Shown piece after piece: positions 25,201-33,511 of a stretch of 64,000 nt of DNA. The stretch covers positions 55,512-119,511 of the forward strand of contig JBBEAZ010000018.1 in the NCBI GenBank assembly GCA_040882565.1, read 5' to 3'. Under the pieces are notes generated by a model, which saw nothing but the letters and a program-made list of their open reading frames with translations, made no database searches and was not told the DNA's origin. The position numbers were made by a program, and so were the translations under genes. This DNA comes from CF-162 sp040882565. Lineage in GTDB: Bacteria; Chloroflexota; Dehalococcoidia; SM23-28-2; RBG-16-64-32. Within the stretch, counting starts at the first letter, position 1. Each line of letters begins with the position of its first letter.

Positions 25201-25368
25201 CTACTGCCTCAACAACCTGCGCAGGTCGTAGATGATCTTGCGCGTCTCGGCACAGGCCTTGTCGAGATCCTCGATCTTGACCTTGATCGCCTCATAGCGC
25301 TCTGCCCTGGCCTTGCGCAGTTCGTCAGGCTTGGTGGCCGGCGGATTGGTGACCGCTACTTCATCCAT
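25201..25368 (-). CDS. 55-residue helical/coiled-coil protein
   Basis: ATG at 25368 is preceded by GGGAGGTGAT at good spacing. The product reads MDEVAVTNPPATKPDELR, then a long charged helix (KARAERYEAIKVKIEDLDKA, CAETRKIIYDLRRLL). Heptad-like spacing suggests a coiled coil, probably an oligomerising or partner-binding small protein. It is upstream of the membrane protein gene on the same strand. No family known. Confidence 0.65.
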   Translation of the reverse strand: MDEVAVTNPPATKPDELRKARAERYEAIKVKIEDLDKACAETRKIIYDLRRLLRQ

Positions 25369-25526
25369 GCGGTATCACCTCCCTTCGTGTAAACGAACGC
25401 GAACTATCGCGTCCATCCCTCGTCACCGGTCTCCTAACAGCGACTTTCAGGCTAGAGAGTCATGCCGCGAAATTCATTGACTGGCGGGCAATGCTGCGCA
25501 CGCGGGTGAACTCACGTCGATTGGCT

Positions 25527-26036
25527 CTACTCCAACTCATCCTCGCTGAAGGCGTGATAGTTAGGAGGGTCGTCGAACCGTGTCGTCCACCGTGCGCCGG
25601 ACACCTCTGGGACAAGATCGCGGCGGTGGCCCCAGTTCAGGACGTGAACGGACCACAAATCGCGCTCTAGTGCTCCTAAATTCTTCTGGGTGTTATGCGG
25701 CGGTGAATGCGCAGAAATGAGAAGTCGCTCCGCCAGCTTGATCTGCAGAACCCAAGCGTCATTGTCCGGGGTGCGGGCGCCAGATAGTCGGCCTACATAG
25801 ACCTCCACACGAGCAGCGTCACGGTTATCGAGCCATTGCACCTCTTGTGGAATGCGAGTTGCGAAGTACTGATCACACGCCCGGCCGATGTAGAGTAGCG
25901 CACTACCTCCATACACTGGGCCGCCCCCGTAAATCTGGTACACCCCGAAGTCGGTCGAACCCTTCAATCCCTTGATGGTGTCGAGCGTGTAGGGCCCGTC
26001 CCAATCGATATGGATTATTGTTTCTCGATTAGTCAT
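25527..26036 (-). CDS. GIY-YIG-type nuclease domain protein, island cargo
   Basis: 169 residues. The GIY half is FGVYQIYG (about residues 30-37) and the YIG half ALLYIGRACDQYFATRI (about 46-62) with a following Arg. The catalytic Glu candidate is in KLAERLLISAHSPPHN, which matches the E...N end of the fold. A C-terminal extension (LNWGHRRDLVPEVSGARWTTRFDD) is unassigned. Single-strand nicking or DNA cleavage is expected for the fold. It is the most upstream gene of the minus-strand cargo and diverges from the propeller gene. Confidence 0.7.
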   Translation of the reverse strand: MTNRETIIHIDWDGPYTLDTIKGLKGSTDFGVYQIYGGGPVYGGSALLYIGRACDQYFATRIPQEVQWLDNRDAARVEVYVGRLSGARTPDNDAWVLQIKLAERLLISAHSPPHNTQKNLGALERDLWSVHVLNWGHRRDLVPEVSGARWTTRFDDPPNYHAFSEDELE

Positions 26037-26255
26037 GTCGCGGCCACTCTACCATCACGGTCCGTGCCACTATGGGATGAAATCCGGGCCCATAGCGCGC
26101 CGATCAGACGCACTATGAGTTGCTGACCTCTATAAGATCCTGTTTCGATCTGGGTTTCATGGCTGAGTGAGTATAATCTGGATTCCGCTCGGTCTCCTTG
26201 ATTGAATTGACAAGTTACGGCGCGATGGCGAGAATGCCGTCCAAAGGGGTGCGGC

Positions 26256-27359
26256 ATGCAAAACTCGGGACTACTTAACATTTCATGGCGAAATGTTCTA
26301 CTAGTTCTTGTCGCCATTGCGATCCCGATGATCGCCTCAGCGATCAACAGTGCAATGCATGCAAGAGCGGCATTTCCCGGTTCGAACGGAATGATCGCGT
26401 TCACTACCAACCGCGACGGTGACGAAGAAATCTACGTAATGGACGCGGACGGCACTGCTCAGACCAGATTAACGAATAATTCCTCGGGCGATGGCCTCCC
26501 TGCTTGGTCGCCCGATGGGTCTCGACTGGCATTCATCAGCTTCCGTGATGGTGGACACGCAGAAATATACGTGATGAATGCAGACGGAACCGGGCAAACC
26601 AGATTGACCAACAATCCGGCTGTGGATCAAGACCCCGCATGGTCGCCTGATGGTTCTAAGATCGGGTTCTACAGTGATCGTGACGGCGATGCGGAAATCT
26701 ATGTCATGAACGCGGACGGAAGCGCGCAGGCAAGGCTCACCAACAGTCCTGGGCTTGACGTACAGCCAGCTTGGTCCCCGCTTGGTTCGAAGATCGCGTT
26801 TGCGAGCCTCAGGGACGGTAACGAGCAGATATACGTAATGAATGAAGACGGCAGTGGTCAAATTAGATTGACCGGATCCTCATTCGTCGATAGCACCCCG
26901 AACTGGTCTCCGGACGGGGCAAAAATAGCATTTCATAGCAATCGTGATGGAGGCAGCCCGCAAATTTACGTGATGAATGCAGACGGAAGCGCTCCAACTC
27001 GCCTCACGAACAACCCAGCGATAGAGGCCGAGCCTGCCTGGTCGCCCGATGGATCCAAAATCACCTTCTTCACCAAGCGCGACGGGAACTTTCAGATATA
27101 CGCGATGAACGCGGACGGCACTGCTCAAATCCGACTGACGAACAATCTGGCGTCTGAAAGCGCTCCTGACTGGCAGCCGCTCGCGACGAATACGCCCGCA
27201 CCCACAACGCCACTGCCTAGTTCAGTCGGCGGTGTTGTTGAGTTGACCGCGAACGGACGGGCTGGTGATGGTGGCGGATTGTCGGCATTAGTCCTAGTGG
27301 CCGTGGGGCTCGCAGGCGCGGTTGCGGGGACATCGTTGATTTACTCGCGCCGACGTTGA
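26256..27359 (+). CDS. TolB-like PD40 beta-propeller, C-terminally anchored surface protein
   Basis: 367 residues. N-terminal membrane/signal helix (NVLLVLVAIAIPMIASAI), then six PD40 blades with the repeating pattern EIYVMNADGTxQTRLTNNP...PAWSPDGSKIxF, a Pro/Thr-rich linker (NTPAPTTPLPSS), a C-terminal membrane helix and a final SRRR. Exported and anchored at both ends or by the tail; extracellular ligand binding is inferred. It is the only plus-strand gene of the island. The 220-bp divergent spacer before it contains no clear promoter. Confidence 0.85.
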   Translation: MQNSGLLNISWRNVLLVLVAIAIPMIASAINSAMHARAAFPGSNGMIAFTTNRDGDEEIYVMDADGTAQTRLTNNSSGDGLPAWSPDGSRLAFISFRDGGHAEIYVMNADGTGQTRLTNNPAVDQDPAWSPDGSKIGFYSDRDGDAEIYVMNADGSAQARLTNSPGLDVQPAWSPLGSKIAFASLRDGNEQIYVMNEDGSGQIRLTGSSFVDSTPNWSPDGAKIAFHSNRDGGSPQIYVMNADGSAPTRLTNNPAIEAEPAWSPDGSKITFFTKRDGNFQIYAMNADGTAQIRLTNNLASESAPDWQPLATNTPAPTTPLPSSVGGVVELTANGRAGDGGGLSALVLVAVGLAGAVAGTSLIYSRRR

Positions 27360-27391
27360 AGTCCGGCGTCAGGAATGGCGGCACCACCATG

Positions 27392-28477
27392 TCAGCGGCG
27401 AACTACTGTTAAGCCCGGCCTGACATCACCAAATTCCCGTCCATGGTCACTCCAACGTCCGATCGCTTTACGTTTCACTGGTCTACCAGGGCGGTCATCG
27501 GTTCCCTGACCACCAAGGGCGAGTGTGTCGAGAGGGCTGTATGCGCGCATCTTGTCCTGTAGGTCGGCGCTCAAAAGGTGCAAGTAAGCCGTCGTGGTGC
27601 TGATATGTCGATGCCGGAGGATGCGTTGGACCGTGTGCAAGTCGCAGCCATTCATCAGCAGCCGGGTTGCGGCCGTGTGCCGTAAGAGATGTGGATGCAG
27701 GCGCTCAATGCCCGATTCGATGGCTAGGCGGTCGATCATCGACTTGATGCCTTCGAGGACGAGCCGGCCGCCATACTGGCTCACAAAAAGAGCTGGTTCC
27801 GACTCTCTGGCCAGGTAAAGTCGGAAATGCTGAACATACCGGCGTAGCGTCCTTCCGGTGGCGGCGCCGAACGGGACCACGTCTTCGCGCCGGCCCTTGC
27901 CGAGGACCTTGACGGTGCTGTCCTCAAACGAAACATCGCTTAGGTTGAGCCGGGCGACTTCGCCGACCCGGAGCCCGCAATCGACCATGAGGGAGCAAAT
28001 GGCACGATTTCGGCAGGGGATATCCAGGTCGGGAGAGAGGTAGCTAAAGAGCTGTGCGATCTCCTCCTCGGTGAGGATCTCCAAATGCTTTCTGCCGACC
28101 TTCGGAAGCTCGACGCGCGCAGCGAAGTCTTCTTGCAGGTACTCTTCGCGGACAAGCCACCGAAGGAATATTCGAATCACTCGGGCGTGGTCCTGAAGAG
28201 TCCTGTCGCTCAAGGGGTCGCCGTTTGGCTTCGGGCGCTTACGCAGATGCGATTGGTAGGCACGAATCTGCGGTAGGGTAAGCTCGCCGAGATCGGGGTC
28301 TGGCCCGATGAAGCGGCAGAGCGCCGTGATGATGTCCGAGTACCAGCGGACCGTCTTCGGCGAGTGGTTGAGAGCCTCGTGGTATTCGAGGAACTCGGCC
28401 AGTAGCTCTGTGAGCTTGATGTCGTCCTTGTGCATCGTTTTCCAGGTCGCCCTTCTTCTTCTGGAATGTGCAGCCAT
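27392..28477 (-). CDS. tyrosine recombinase / integrase
   Basis: 361 residues. N-terminal SAM-like core-binding domain (LLAEFLEYHEALNHSPKTVRWYSDIITALCRFIG), then the catalytic domain with Arg I in GLRVGEVARL, Lys in KVLGKGRREDVVPFG, HLLRHTAATRLL (HxxR), the His in LRHRHISTT and Tyr in TTAYLHL. All active residues are present, so it should be functional. Its 5' end lies 120 bp from the 3' end of tRNA-Arg, the usual place for an integrase next to its attachment site. Confidence 0.93.
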   Translation of the reverse strand: MAAHSRRRRATWKTMHKDDIKLTELLAEFLEYHEALNHSPKTVRWYSDIITALCRFIGPDPDLGELTLPQIRAYQSHLRKRPKPNGDPLSDRTLQDHARVIRIFLRWLVREEYLQEDFAARVELPKVGRKHLEILTEEEIAQLFSYLSPDLDIPCRNRAICSLMVDCGLRVGEVARLNLSDVSFEDSTVKVLGKGRREDVVPFGAATGRTLRRYVQHFRLYLARESEPALFVSQYGGRLVLEGIKSMIDRLAIESGIERLHPHLLRHTAATRLLMNGCDLHTVQRILRHRHISTTTAYLHLLSADLQDKMRAYSPLDTLALGGQGTDDRPGRPVKRKAIGRWSDHGREFGDVRPGLTVVRR

Positions 28478-28596
28478 GATCTCGTCTCCTTCCGGATGAA
28501 GTCACTGACTGCTCGGCACACCTGGCCTTCTGACCTTGAAAACGATGAGCACCTGACACTTTCGTGAAGGTGCTCCCGCCAGGTCTGTTTTATATC

Positions 28597-28674
28597 TGGC
28601 GCCCCGGCCAGGACTCGAACCCGGAACCTTCTGATCCGAAGTCAGACGCTCTGACCAAATTGAGCTACAGGGGC
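28597..28674 (-). tRNA. tRNA-Arg(TCG)
   Basis: Minus strand; acceptor GCCCCTG with 3' CCGGGGC (one T-C mismatch at pair 6), D arm GCTC/GAGC with a 10-nt loop, anticodon arm TCTGA-CTTCGGA-TCAGA (TCG), normal T arm CCGGG-TTCGAGT-CCTGG, CCA encoded. Probably the working copy and the attachment site of the neighbouring integrase. The upstream block TTTTCCGGCC to GAGCAAGATTTATATCTGAA is shared with the left copy. Confidence 0.85.
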
Positions 28675-29255
28675 GCTTTTCAGATATAAATCTTGCTCGG
28701 CAGGGCCGTTTCGGGCCGGAAAATGCCCTGTCTGCCTGAGAATATCCCGTTGCAACCGGGCTGAGGGGCTGGCACGGATCATGCGATTCGATAAGGTCAA
28801 GTAACATGCTCAGGCATTGAGCCGGCGCGACGACAACGGCGGGTGGGACTCCCCGCAGAATCGTCTCGCCGGTTCTTGTGGTCGTAGTCGAAAGTGCCGG
28901 GATCACGCTCCTTGATTGCAGTAATCCGTCAAGTTAAATTCTGCAATCCAAGGCTAAATGACACTTGATTCCGGAATCACACTACGTCTCGGAAAACACG
29001 AAACTGCAGAACAATTTAATGTTTCGTATCTACCGAGCACCCGGCAAGCGCCGAAAAACACGAAAATGCCAAACAAACATAACGGAGCGCCTGTTCCCCG
29101 GGCACCTGCGAAACTGAGAGCAGCGACACAAGCCCCTTGGACATATGCGAACCACCTGCTACGTTCGGCGCATGCTGGCAAGACGACTCGCGCACTCTCC
29201 CGGCAACCCGCCGTCACCGTCTGGAGCGGTCGGTTCCCGTAACATAGGCGCCGAT
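28675..29255. other. intergenic, no gene recognised
   Basis: Upstream tRNA promoter block, then 500 bp without a convincing frame on either strand. It includes A/T-rich text with two copies of a CGAAAA(A)CACGAAA word (near 28990 and 29052). TAACAT at 29240-29245 lies 10 nt before the ceramidase ATG and could be a -10 box. Confidence 0.4.
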
Positions 29256-30587
29256 ATGCCTGACCTCCTTGCCGGCGCCGCCACCGCTGACATCACCCCC
29301 GCTCCCGGCGGCCTCATGGACGGCTACGGCTCGCGCTCAAGTCCCTCGCAGGGCGTCCACGACCCCCTCACCGCGCGCGTCCTGGTTCTCGAGCAGGGCG
29401 CAGAGACGGCGGCGATCGTCAGTTGCGACCTCCTCGGCATGCACCCCTGGATCGCTGCCGAAGTCCGCCGGCGCGCCGCCGAAGCGCACGGCATCAGCCC
29501 CGACGGTGTTGTAGTCGCCGCCACCCACAGCCACGCTGGCCCCGTGGGCCTCCGCGCCGGCATGTTCGCCCACCTGGACAAGACGCTCGCCCAAACACTC
29601 GTCGACCAGGTTTGCGGCGCGCTCGCGCAGGCGTGGGAATCACGACGGCCCGCCACGCTCGGCATTGCCTCCGCTACCGTCGATACCATCAGCATGAACA
29701 GGCGTGATCCCGCCGGCCCCAACGACACCGAACTCCGCGTCGTCCTCCTCGACTCGGTCGACGGCCCGATCGCCTCCATCGTCAACTTCGCCTGCCACGC
29801 CACGGTTCTTACCGGCGCCAACCTCCTGCTCTCCGGTGAGTTCCCCGCCGCCGCCGCCCGCCTCCTCCAGCGCGAGACCGGTGCGCCGTGCATCTACCTG
29901 AATGGCGCCTGCGGTGACGTCAACCCGGCCTGGATCACCCAGGACTACCCCAGCGTCGAGCGCGCCGGCCAGATCGTCGGTGGCCACGCCCTCCGCCTCA
30001 TCGCCGAGATGCGCGCCCTCGTCCCCGGCCAGCGCACCCACAACGTTCGCTGGAACGAATTCCCGGACGTCGCACCCCTCGGCCGCGCCGTCGTTCCATC
30101 GCTCCGCGCCGTCCGCCGCGAGGTCGATATCCCGCCGCGTGACTTCGAAGACGACGACGCTTACGCGAAGCGCTTGGACGACGCTCGGGCAGTGGTGGAG
30201 CGCACGCCGACCGGCTCCGCCGAACGCCGCGCCGCAGCGGCGCTGATCAGCCGCTACGAGGCCGAGCGTTGGTCCGCCGTCTGGTCACGCCGGTCGCCCA
30301 CCGCGGCTCGAACGGAGGTGCAGGCGCTGCGCCTCGGCGATGACCTCGCACTCCTCGCGTTGCCCGGCGAGTTCTTCGCCGAGACCGCCGCGCACATCCG
30401 CGAGGCGACCGGCGCAGGTGATCTGCTCGTCGCCTGCTACGCGAACGACTACGTGGGCTACGTCGTGCCTGCTGACGCTTACGCCGAAGGCGGTCACGAG
30501 CCCGGCCTCACGTTCTTCGCCCCCGAGGCCGACGCTATAATCAGACGAGCAGCGGTAGACCTGCTGCAGGGAGTTACCAGTGGCTGA
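29256..30587 (+). CDS. neutral/alkaline ceramidase-like hydrolase
   Basis: 443 residues from ATG (MPDLLAGAATADITPAPGG). Matches the N-terminal domain of neutral/alkaline non-lysosomal ceramidases: DITPAPGGLMDGYG, VAATHSHAGPVGLRAG (zinc His pair), VNFACHATVLTG and NGACGDVNPAW. No signal peptide, so probably cytosolic, and the true substrate may be another amide rather than ceramide. First gene of a four-gene plus-strand operon with 4-8 bp overlaps. Confidence 0.82.
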   Translation: MPDLLAGAATADITPAPGGLMDGYGSRSSPSQGVHDPLTARVLVLEQGAETAAIVSCDLLGMHPWIAAEVRRRAAEAHGISPDGVVVAATHSHAGPVGLRAGMFAHLDKTLAQTLVDQVCGALAQAWESRRPATLGIASATVDTISMNRRDPAGPNDTELRVVLLDSVDGPIASIVNFACHATVLTGANLLLSGEFPAAAARLLQRETGAPCIYLNGACGDVNPAWITQDYPSVERAGQIVGGHALRLIAEMRALVPGQRTHNVRWNEFPDVAPLGRAVVPSLRAVRREVDIPPRDFEDDDAYAKRLDDARAVVERTPTGSAERRAAAALISRYEAERWSAVWSRRSPTAARTEVQALRLGDDLALLALPGEFFAETAAHIREATGAGDLLVACYANDYVGYVVPADAYAEGGHEPGLTFFAPEADAIIRRAAVDLLQGVTSG

Positions 30588-31671
30588 GGCCAAGTTCATT
30601 CTCGCCGACATCGGCGGCTATACGACCTTCCTTTCTGACGTCGGGCTCAAGCACGCCCGCGAGATCACAGAAGACCTGCTCAACCGGCTCGTCGACCGCG
30701 TCAAGGGGCGCTGGAAGGTCGCCAACATCATGGGCGACTGTGTCTTCTTCTACGCGGCTCGCGACGAGGCCGGCACTGCCACGTTCGCCCATATCCGCTC
30801 TCTTTATGAAGAGTTCCGCGAAGGCGTAATGGACATCGCGAACGGCTCGGCTTGCGCGTGCGGCGCCTGTAACCGCACAGAAGACCTCACGCTCAAGTTT
30901 GTTGCGAGCGCCGGGGAGTACGAGTTGCAGAACATCGGCGGCCGCAAAGAGCTGATCGGCGGGGACATCGTGCGGGCGTCGCGGCTCCTCAAGAACACGG
31001 TGCCGGTGAGCGAGTACGCTCTCCTCACGCCTGAAGTGAGCGACGTCGCAGCGACCTGCGGCATCGACGCCACGCTGGGCCACGACGACTACGACGACAT
31101 CGGCCGCGTCGACTACACGTACCTGGACCTGCAGACCGTCCGCACGGCCTACGAGGAGGCTCGGACGTTCTTCATCGCGCGTGCCGACGCCAAAATGGCT
31201 TTCGAGATCGAGATCGACGCCCCGGCGGATGCGGTTTGGACGGCGATGCGGGACCTCAACAAACGGGCCGTCTGGGCAGTCACTCTGGACAAAGCGACTC
31301 ACCTCCAGGGCCCCGAGAACGGTCTGGGCGAAATCTACAGCTGCTTACACGGCGGCCATAAGGTAATGCATATGACGATCGCCATGGACCACGAAGGCCG
31401 GCGCAAGACTGAACGCATGTGGATCTCCCCACCCTTCATGAGAGACATTTACACCACGGCGCGGGTAACACCGATCTCCGAGGGCCAAGCCCGCGCCGGG
31501 CTCTACGCAACGTTCGAGCCGGCAATCCCGGTCGTCTCGCGCCTCATCGCGCCGGTGTTTTACCGCATCATGAAGCGCAATCTAAGAAATGACCTGGCCG
31601 GCCTCAAGGAATACTGCGAGACCGGCAGCGTCGCTTCCCGCCAGACCCAGGCCGCCAAGCCCAGCGCATGA
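30580..31671 (+). CDS. DUF2652 (cyclase-like) plus SRPBCC lipid-binding protein
   Basis: 363 residues from GTG with GCAGGGAG ahead. Residues 1-200 resemble the DUF2652 adenylate-cyclase-like fold (AKFILADIGGYTTFLSDVGLKHAREITEDLLNRLV...IMGDCVFFYA). Residues 200-350 form an SRPBCC/polyketide-cyclase START-like barrel (KMAFEIEIDAPADAVWTAMRDLNKRAVWA). Whether it makes a cyclic nucleotide is unknown. Overlaps the ceramidase gene by 8 bp and the HIT gene by 4 bp. Confidence 0.8.
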   Translation: MAEAKFILADIGGYTTFLSDVGLKHAREITEDLLNRLVDRVKGRWKVANIMGDCVFFYAARDEAGTATFAHIRSLYEEFREGVMDIANGSACACGACNRTEDLTLKFVASAGEYELQNIGGRKELIGGDIVRASRLLKNTVPVSEYALLTPEVSDVAATCGIDATLGHDDYDDIGRVDYTYLDLQTVRTAYEEARTFFIARADAKMAFEIEIDAPADAVWTAMRDLNKRAVWAVTLDKATHLQGPENGLGEIYSCLHGGHKVMHMTIAMDHEGRRKTERMWISPPFMRDIYTTARVTPISEGQARAGLYATFEPAIPVVSRLIAPVFYRIMKRNLRNDLAGLKEYCETGSVASRQTQAAKPSA

Positions 31672-32150
31672 GCGACGTCGAAGGCTGCCTCGCCTGCGAC
31701 CTCACGCAAGGTCGGCGCCCTCTTCCCGGCGGCCTCATCTTCGAGGCTGATGGCTGGCTCGTCGAGCACTGCATCGGCCCGCTCGACGTCGGCACCCTGG
31801 TCGTCAAGCCCCGCGGCCACGTCGTACGCTTCCGCGATCTCACGCCGAACGAGTACAACGCCTTCGGCCGCGTCCTCTGGCTGGTCACCACCGCCCTCGG
31901 CGAGCTTCTCGGCCCTGACCAGACATACATCTGCCAGTGGGCCCACGCCGGCTGGATCCCCGGCCACATCCACTACGTCATCCAGCCCACCTGGAACGCG
32001 CAGGGCGAGACGCACGAACGCCCCGGCCCCTTCCTCCAGGTCGACATGTTCACCGCCAACGAAGCGCCTGACCCAGACGCAGTCGAAGCCTTCTGCGACC
32101 GCGCCCGCGAAGCTATCGAGCAACTCGCGGCACAGGGGGTCAGGGGGTGA
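31668..32150 (+). CDS. HIT-family nucleotide hydrolase/transferase
   Basis: 160 residues. HIT signature in GWIPGHIHYVIQPTWN, with N-terminal CLACDL (possible metal Cys pair) and VVKPRGHVVRFRDLT. Expected to act on nucleoside-phosphoryl substrates in the cytosol. The ATG overlaps the preceding TGA and its own stop overlaps the next start. Confidence 0.82.
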   Translation: MSDVEGCLACDLTQGRRPLPGGLIFEADGWLVEHCIGPLDVGTLVVKPRGHVVRFRDLTPNEYNAFGRVLWLVTTALGELLGPDQTYICQWAHAGWIPGHIHYVIQPTWNAQGETHERPGPFLQVDMFTANEAPDPDAVEAFCDRAREAIEQLAAQGVRG

Positions 32151-32969
32151 CCAGGCGCGTCCTCGTCATCGTCGCCCACGCCGACGACATGGAGTTCATG
32201 GCGGGCGGCACGATCGCCAGGATGGCGGCGCTCGGCTACGACATCCGTGAGGTGATCGCCACGAACAACGAACGCGGCACCCTCGACCCGACGTGGGACG
32301 CCCGCTTCACCGCCGACACGCGTCGTGAAGAAGCGCGCCGCGGAGCGACTGTGCTGGGCGTCAACCCTGACGTCGATTTCCTCGGCTACGAGGACGGCCG
32401 CCTCAGCGAGACGCCCCTCAACGAGCTCCGCGAGCGCTGCATGCGCGCCATCCGCACACACCGCCCCGACGTCGTCTTCACCTGGGACCCCTGGGCGCCC
32501 TACGAAGAACACCAGGACCACCGCAGCATCGGCCTCGCCGCCACGGAAGCCTGCGCCTTTGCTCACTTCCCGCTATACCACCCGGAGCACCGCGAGTCCG
32601 GCCTTGAACCGCATTACGTCGGCGAGCGCTACTTCTTCGCCAAGTCGCCTCGCGACCCCAACAAGACCGTGGACATCAGCGACTTCATTGGCCGCAAAAT
32701 CGATGCCCTCTGCGAGCACGTCTGCCAGATGGAGATGACGGTGTTGGATGCACAGGCGGCGGTGGCCGCATCCGGCCTCGACGTGCCTTTCTTATAGCGA
32801 CGCCGACCCAACGGACTACCGGCCGGTCATCGAGGCGCAGATCCGGGCCTGGGCAGGGGCAGTTGGCAAGCGAGCGGGCTTTGCTTTCGGCGAAGAGTTC
32901 CGGCGCACACGCTTCGGCGGCGTCGAGCGCTGGCTCCAGACCGGCGCGGCCCCGCCCGACGAGATCTAG
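32147..32969 (+). pseudogene. PIG-L/LmbE deacetylase interrupted by a frameshift near 32793
   Basis: GTG start, 216 residues to TAG at 32797: zinc motif AHADDMEF (usually AHPDDE), EEHQDHRSIG. The family C-terminus resumes in the next frame from about 32793 (YSDADPTDYRPVIEAQIRAW then RRTRFGGVERWLQTG) and stops at 32969. So one base shift splits the last quarter. No standard slippery signal is seen, making a real indel or a sequencing error the likely cause. De-N-acetylation of a sugar or thiol glycoside (as in bacillithiol/mycothiol pathways) is the family role. Confidence 0.7.
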
Positions 32970-33511
32970 CGGGGCGCGAAGACCAGGGCCCGCGCCAGGT
33001 TTACCACGACCGCGGGCTCGTGCCAGACACACTCATGGTTCGTCGCCGACGCGACGGTCGCGTCTGTTACCGGGACGAAGTGACGGCTGCCCAGGAGCTG
33101 GCTTCCCGCCGGATCGATCTGCGGCATCAGGAAGACATTGCCCGTGATTTCGAAGCCCGGGACCGCAATCGTCGTCGGTACAGGCACCTTCTGGATGATC
33201 TCGAACGCGTCCGGGTGCACCTGGCTGGCGCTGCGCGGAATGGCCAGCAGCAGCGTGTTCATGTGGACCTGGATCTGTTCGAAATGCCGCGGCTCATCCT
33301 CGACCAGCGGGTCGTCGAGATCGCCCCCGTGGATGATGATGAAGTTGCCGTCGACAGAGTTCAGGAAGTCTACCAGTCGGCGCGGCACGCCGACGCTCTG
33401 CAGCTCACCGCTGACCCTATAGCTATCCATGATCAGCTCCACGTCCATCGTCGAGTGCTGCAGCGCGGGCAGTTCGTTAGGAGCTTGTTCGGCTGTCACT
33501 GAGTCCGTCAT
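32966..33511 (-). CDS. hypothetical, DUF6812-like, c-di-GMP operon
   Basis: 181 residues. Recurrent beta-strand pattern with two related halves: VELIMDSYRVSGELQS...RRLVDFLNSVDGNFIIIHGGDLDD and IAVPGFEITGNVFLMPQIDPAGSQLLGSRHFVPVTDATV. The second resembles short beta-barrel domains sometimes listed as DUF6812. No enzymatic motif. Overlaps the HD gene by 4 bp, so it probably works with the GGDEF/HD pair, perhaps as ligand sensor; this is inference. Confidence 0.65.
   Translation of the reverse strand: MTDSVTAEQAPNELPALQHSTMDVELIMDSYRVSGELQSVGVPRRLVDFLNSVDGNFIIIHGGDLDDPLVEDEPRHFEQIQVHMNTLLLAIPRSASQVHPDAFEIIQKVPVPTTIAVPGFEITGNVFLMPQIDPAGSQLLGSRHFVPVTDATVASATNHECVWHEPAVVVNLARALVFAPR

Larger units (their letters stand above)
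19411..28674. mobile_element. tRNA-Arg-bounded integrative element
   Basis: About 9.3 kb between two tRNA-Arg copies whose 3' halves and flanks (TATCTGGCGCCCCGGCCAGG onward) are the same apart from the T-loop insert. A tyrosine recombinase lies next to the right copy, short repeated words lie at both ends, and the interior is visibly richer in A/T than the rest of the window. Cargo: HSP90-like ATPase, phosphoesterase, membrane protein, small helical protein, GIY-YIG protein, TolB-like propeller. No replication or conjugation genes are seen. Confidence 0.75.

Noticed and set aside
26033..26410. Minus-strand frame overlapping the GIY-YIG and propeller starts.
   Set aside because: Overlaps two better genes and has no domain or start signal.
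28502..28906. Minus-strand open frame of about 134 codons covering tRNA-Arg.
   Set aside because: It reads straight through a tRNA gene and has no recognisable domain; treated as chance.
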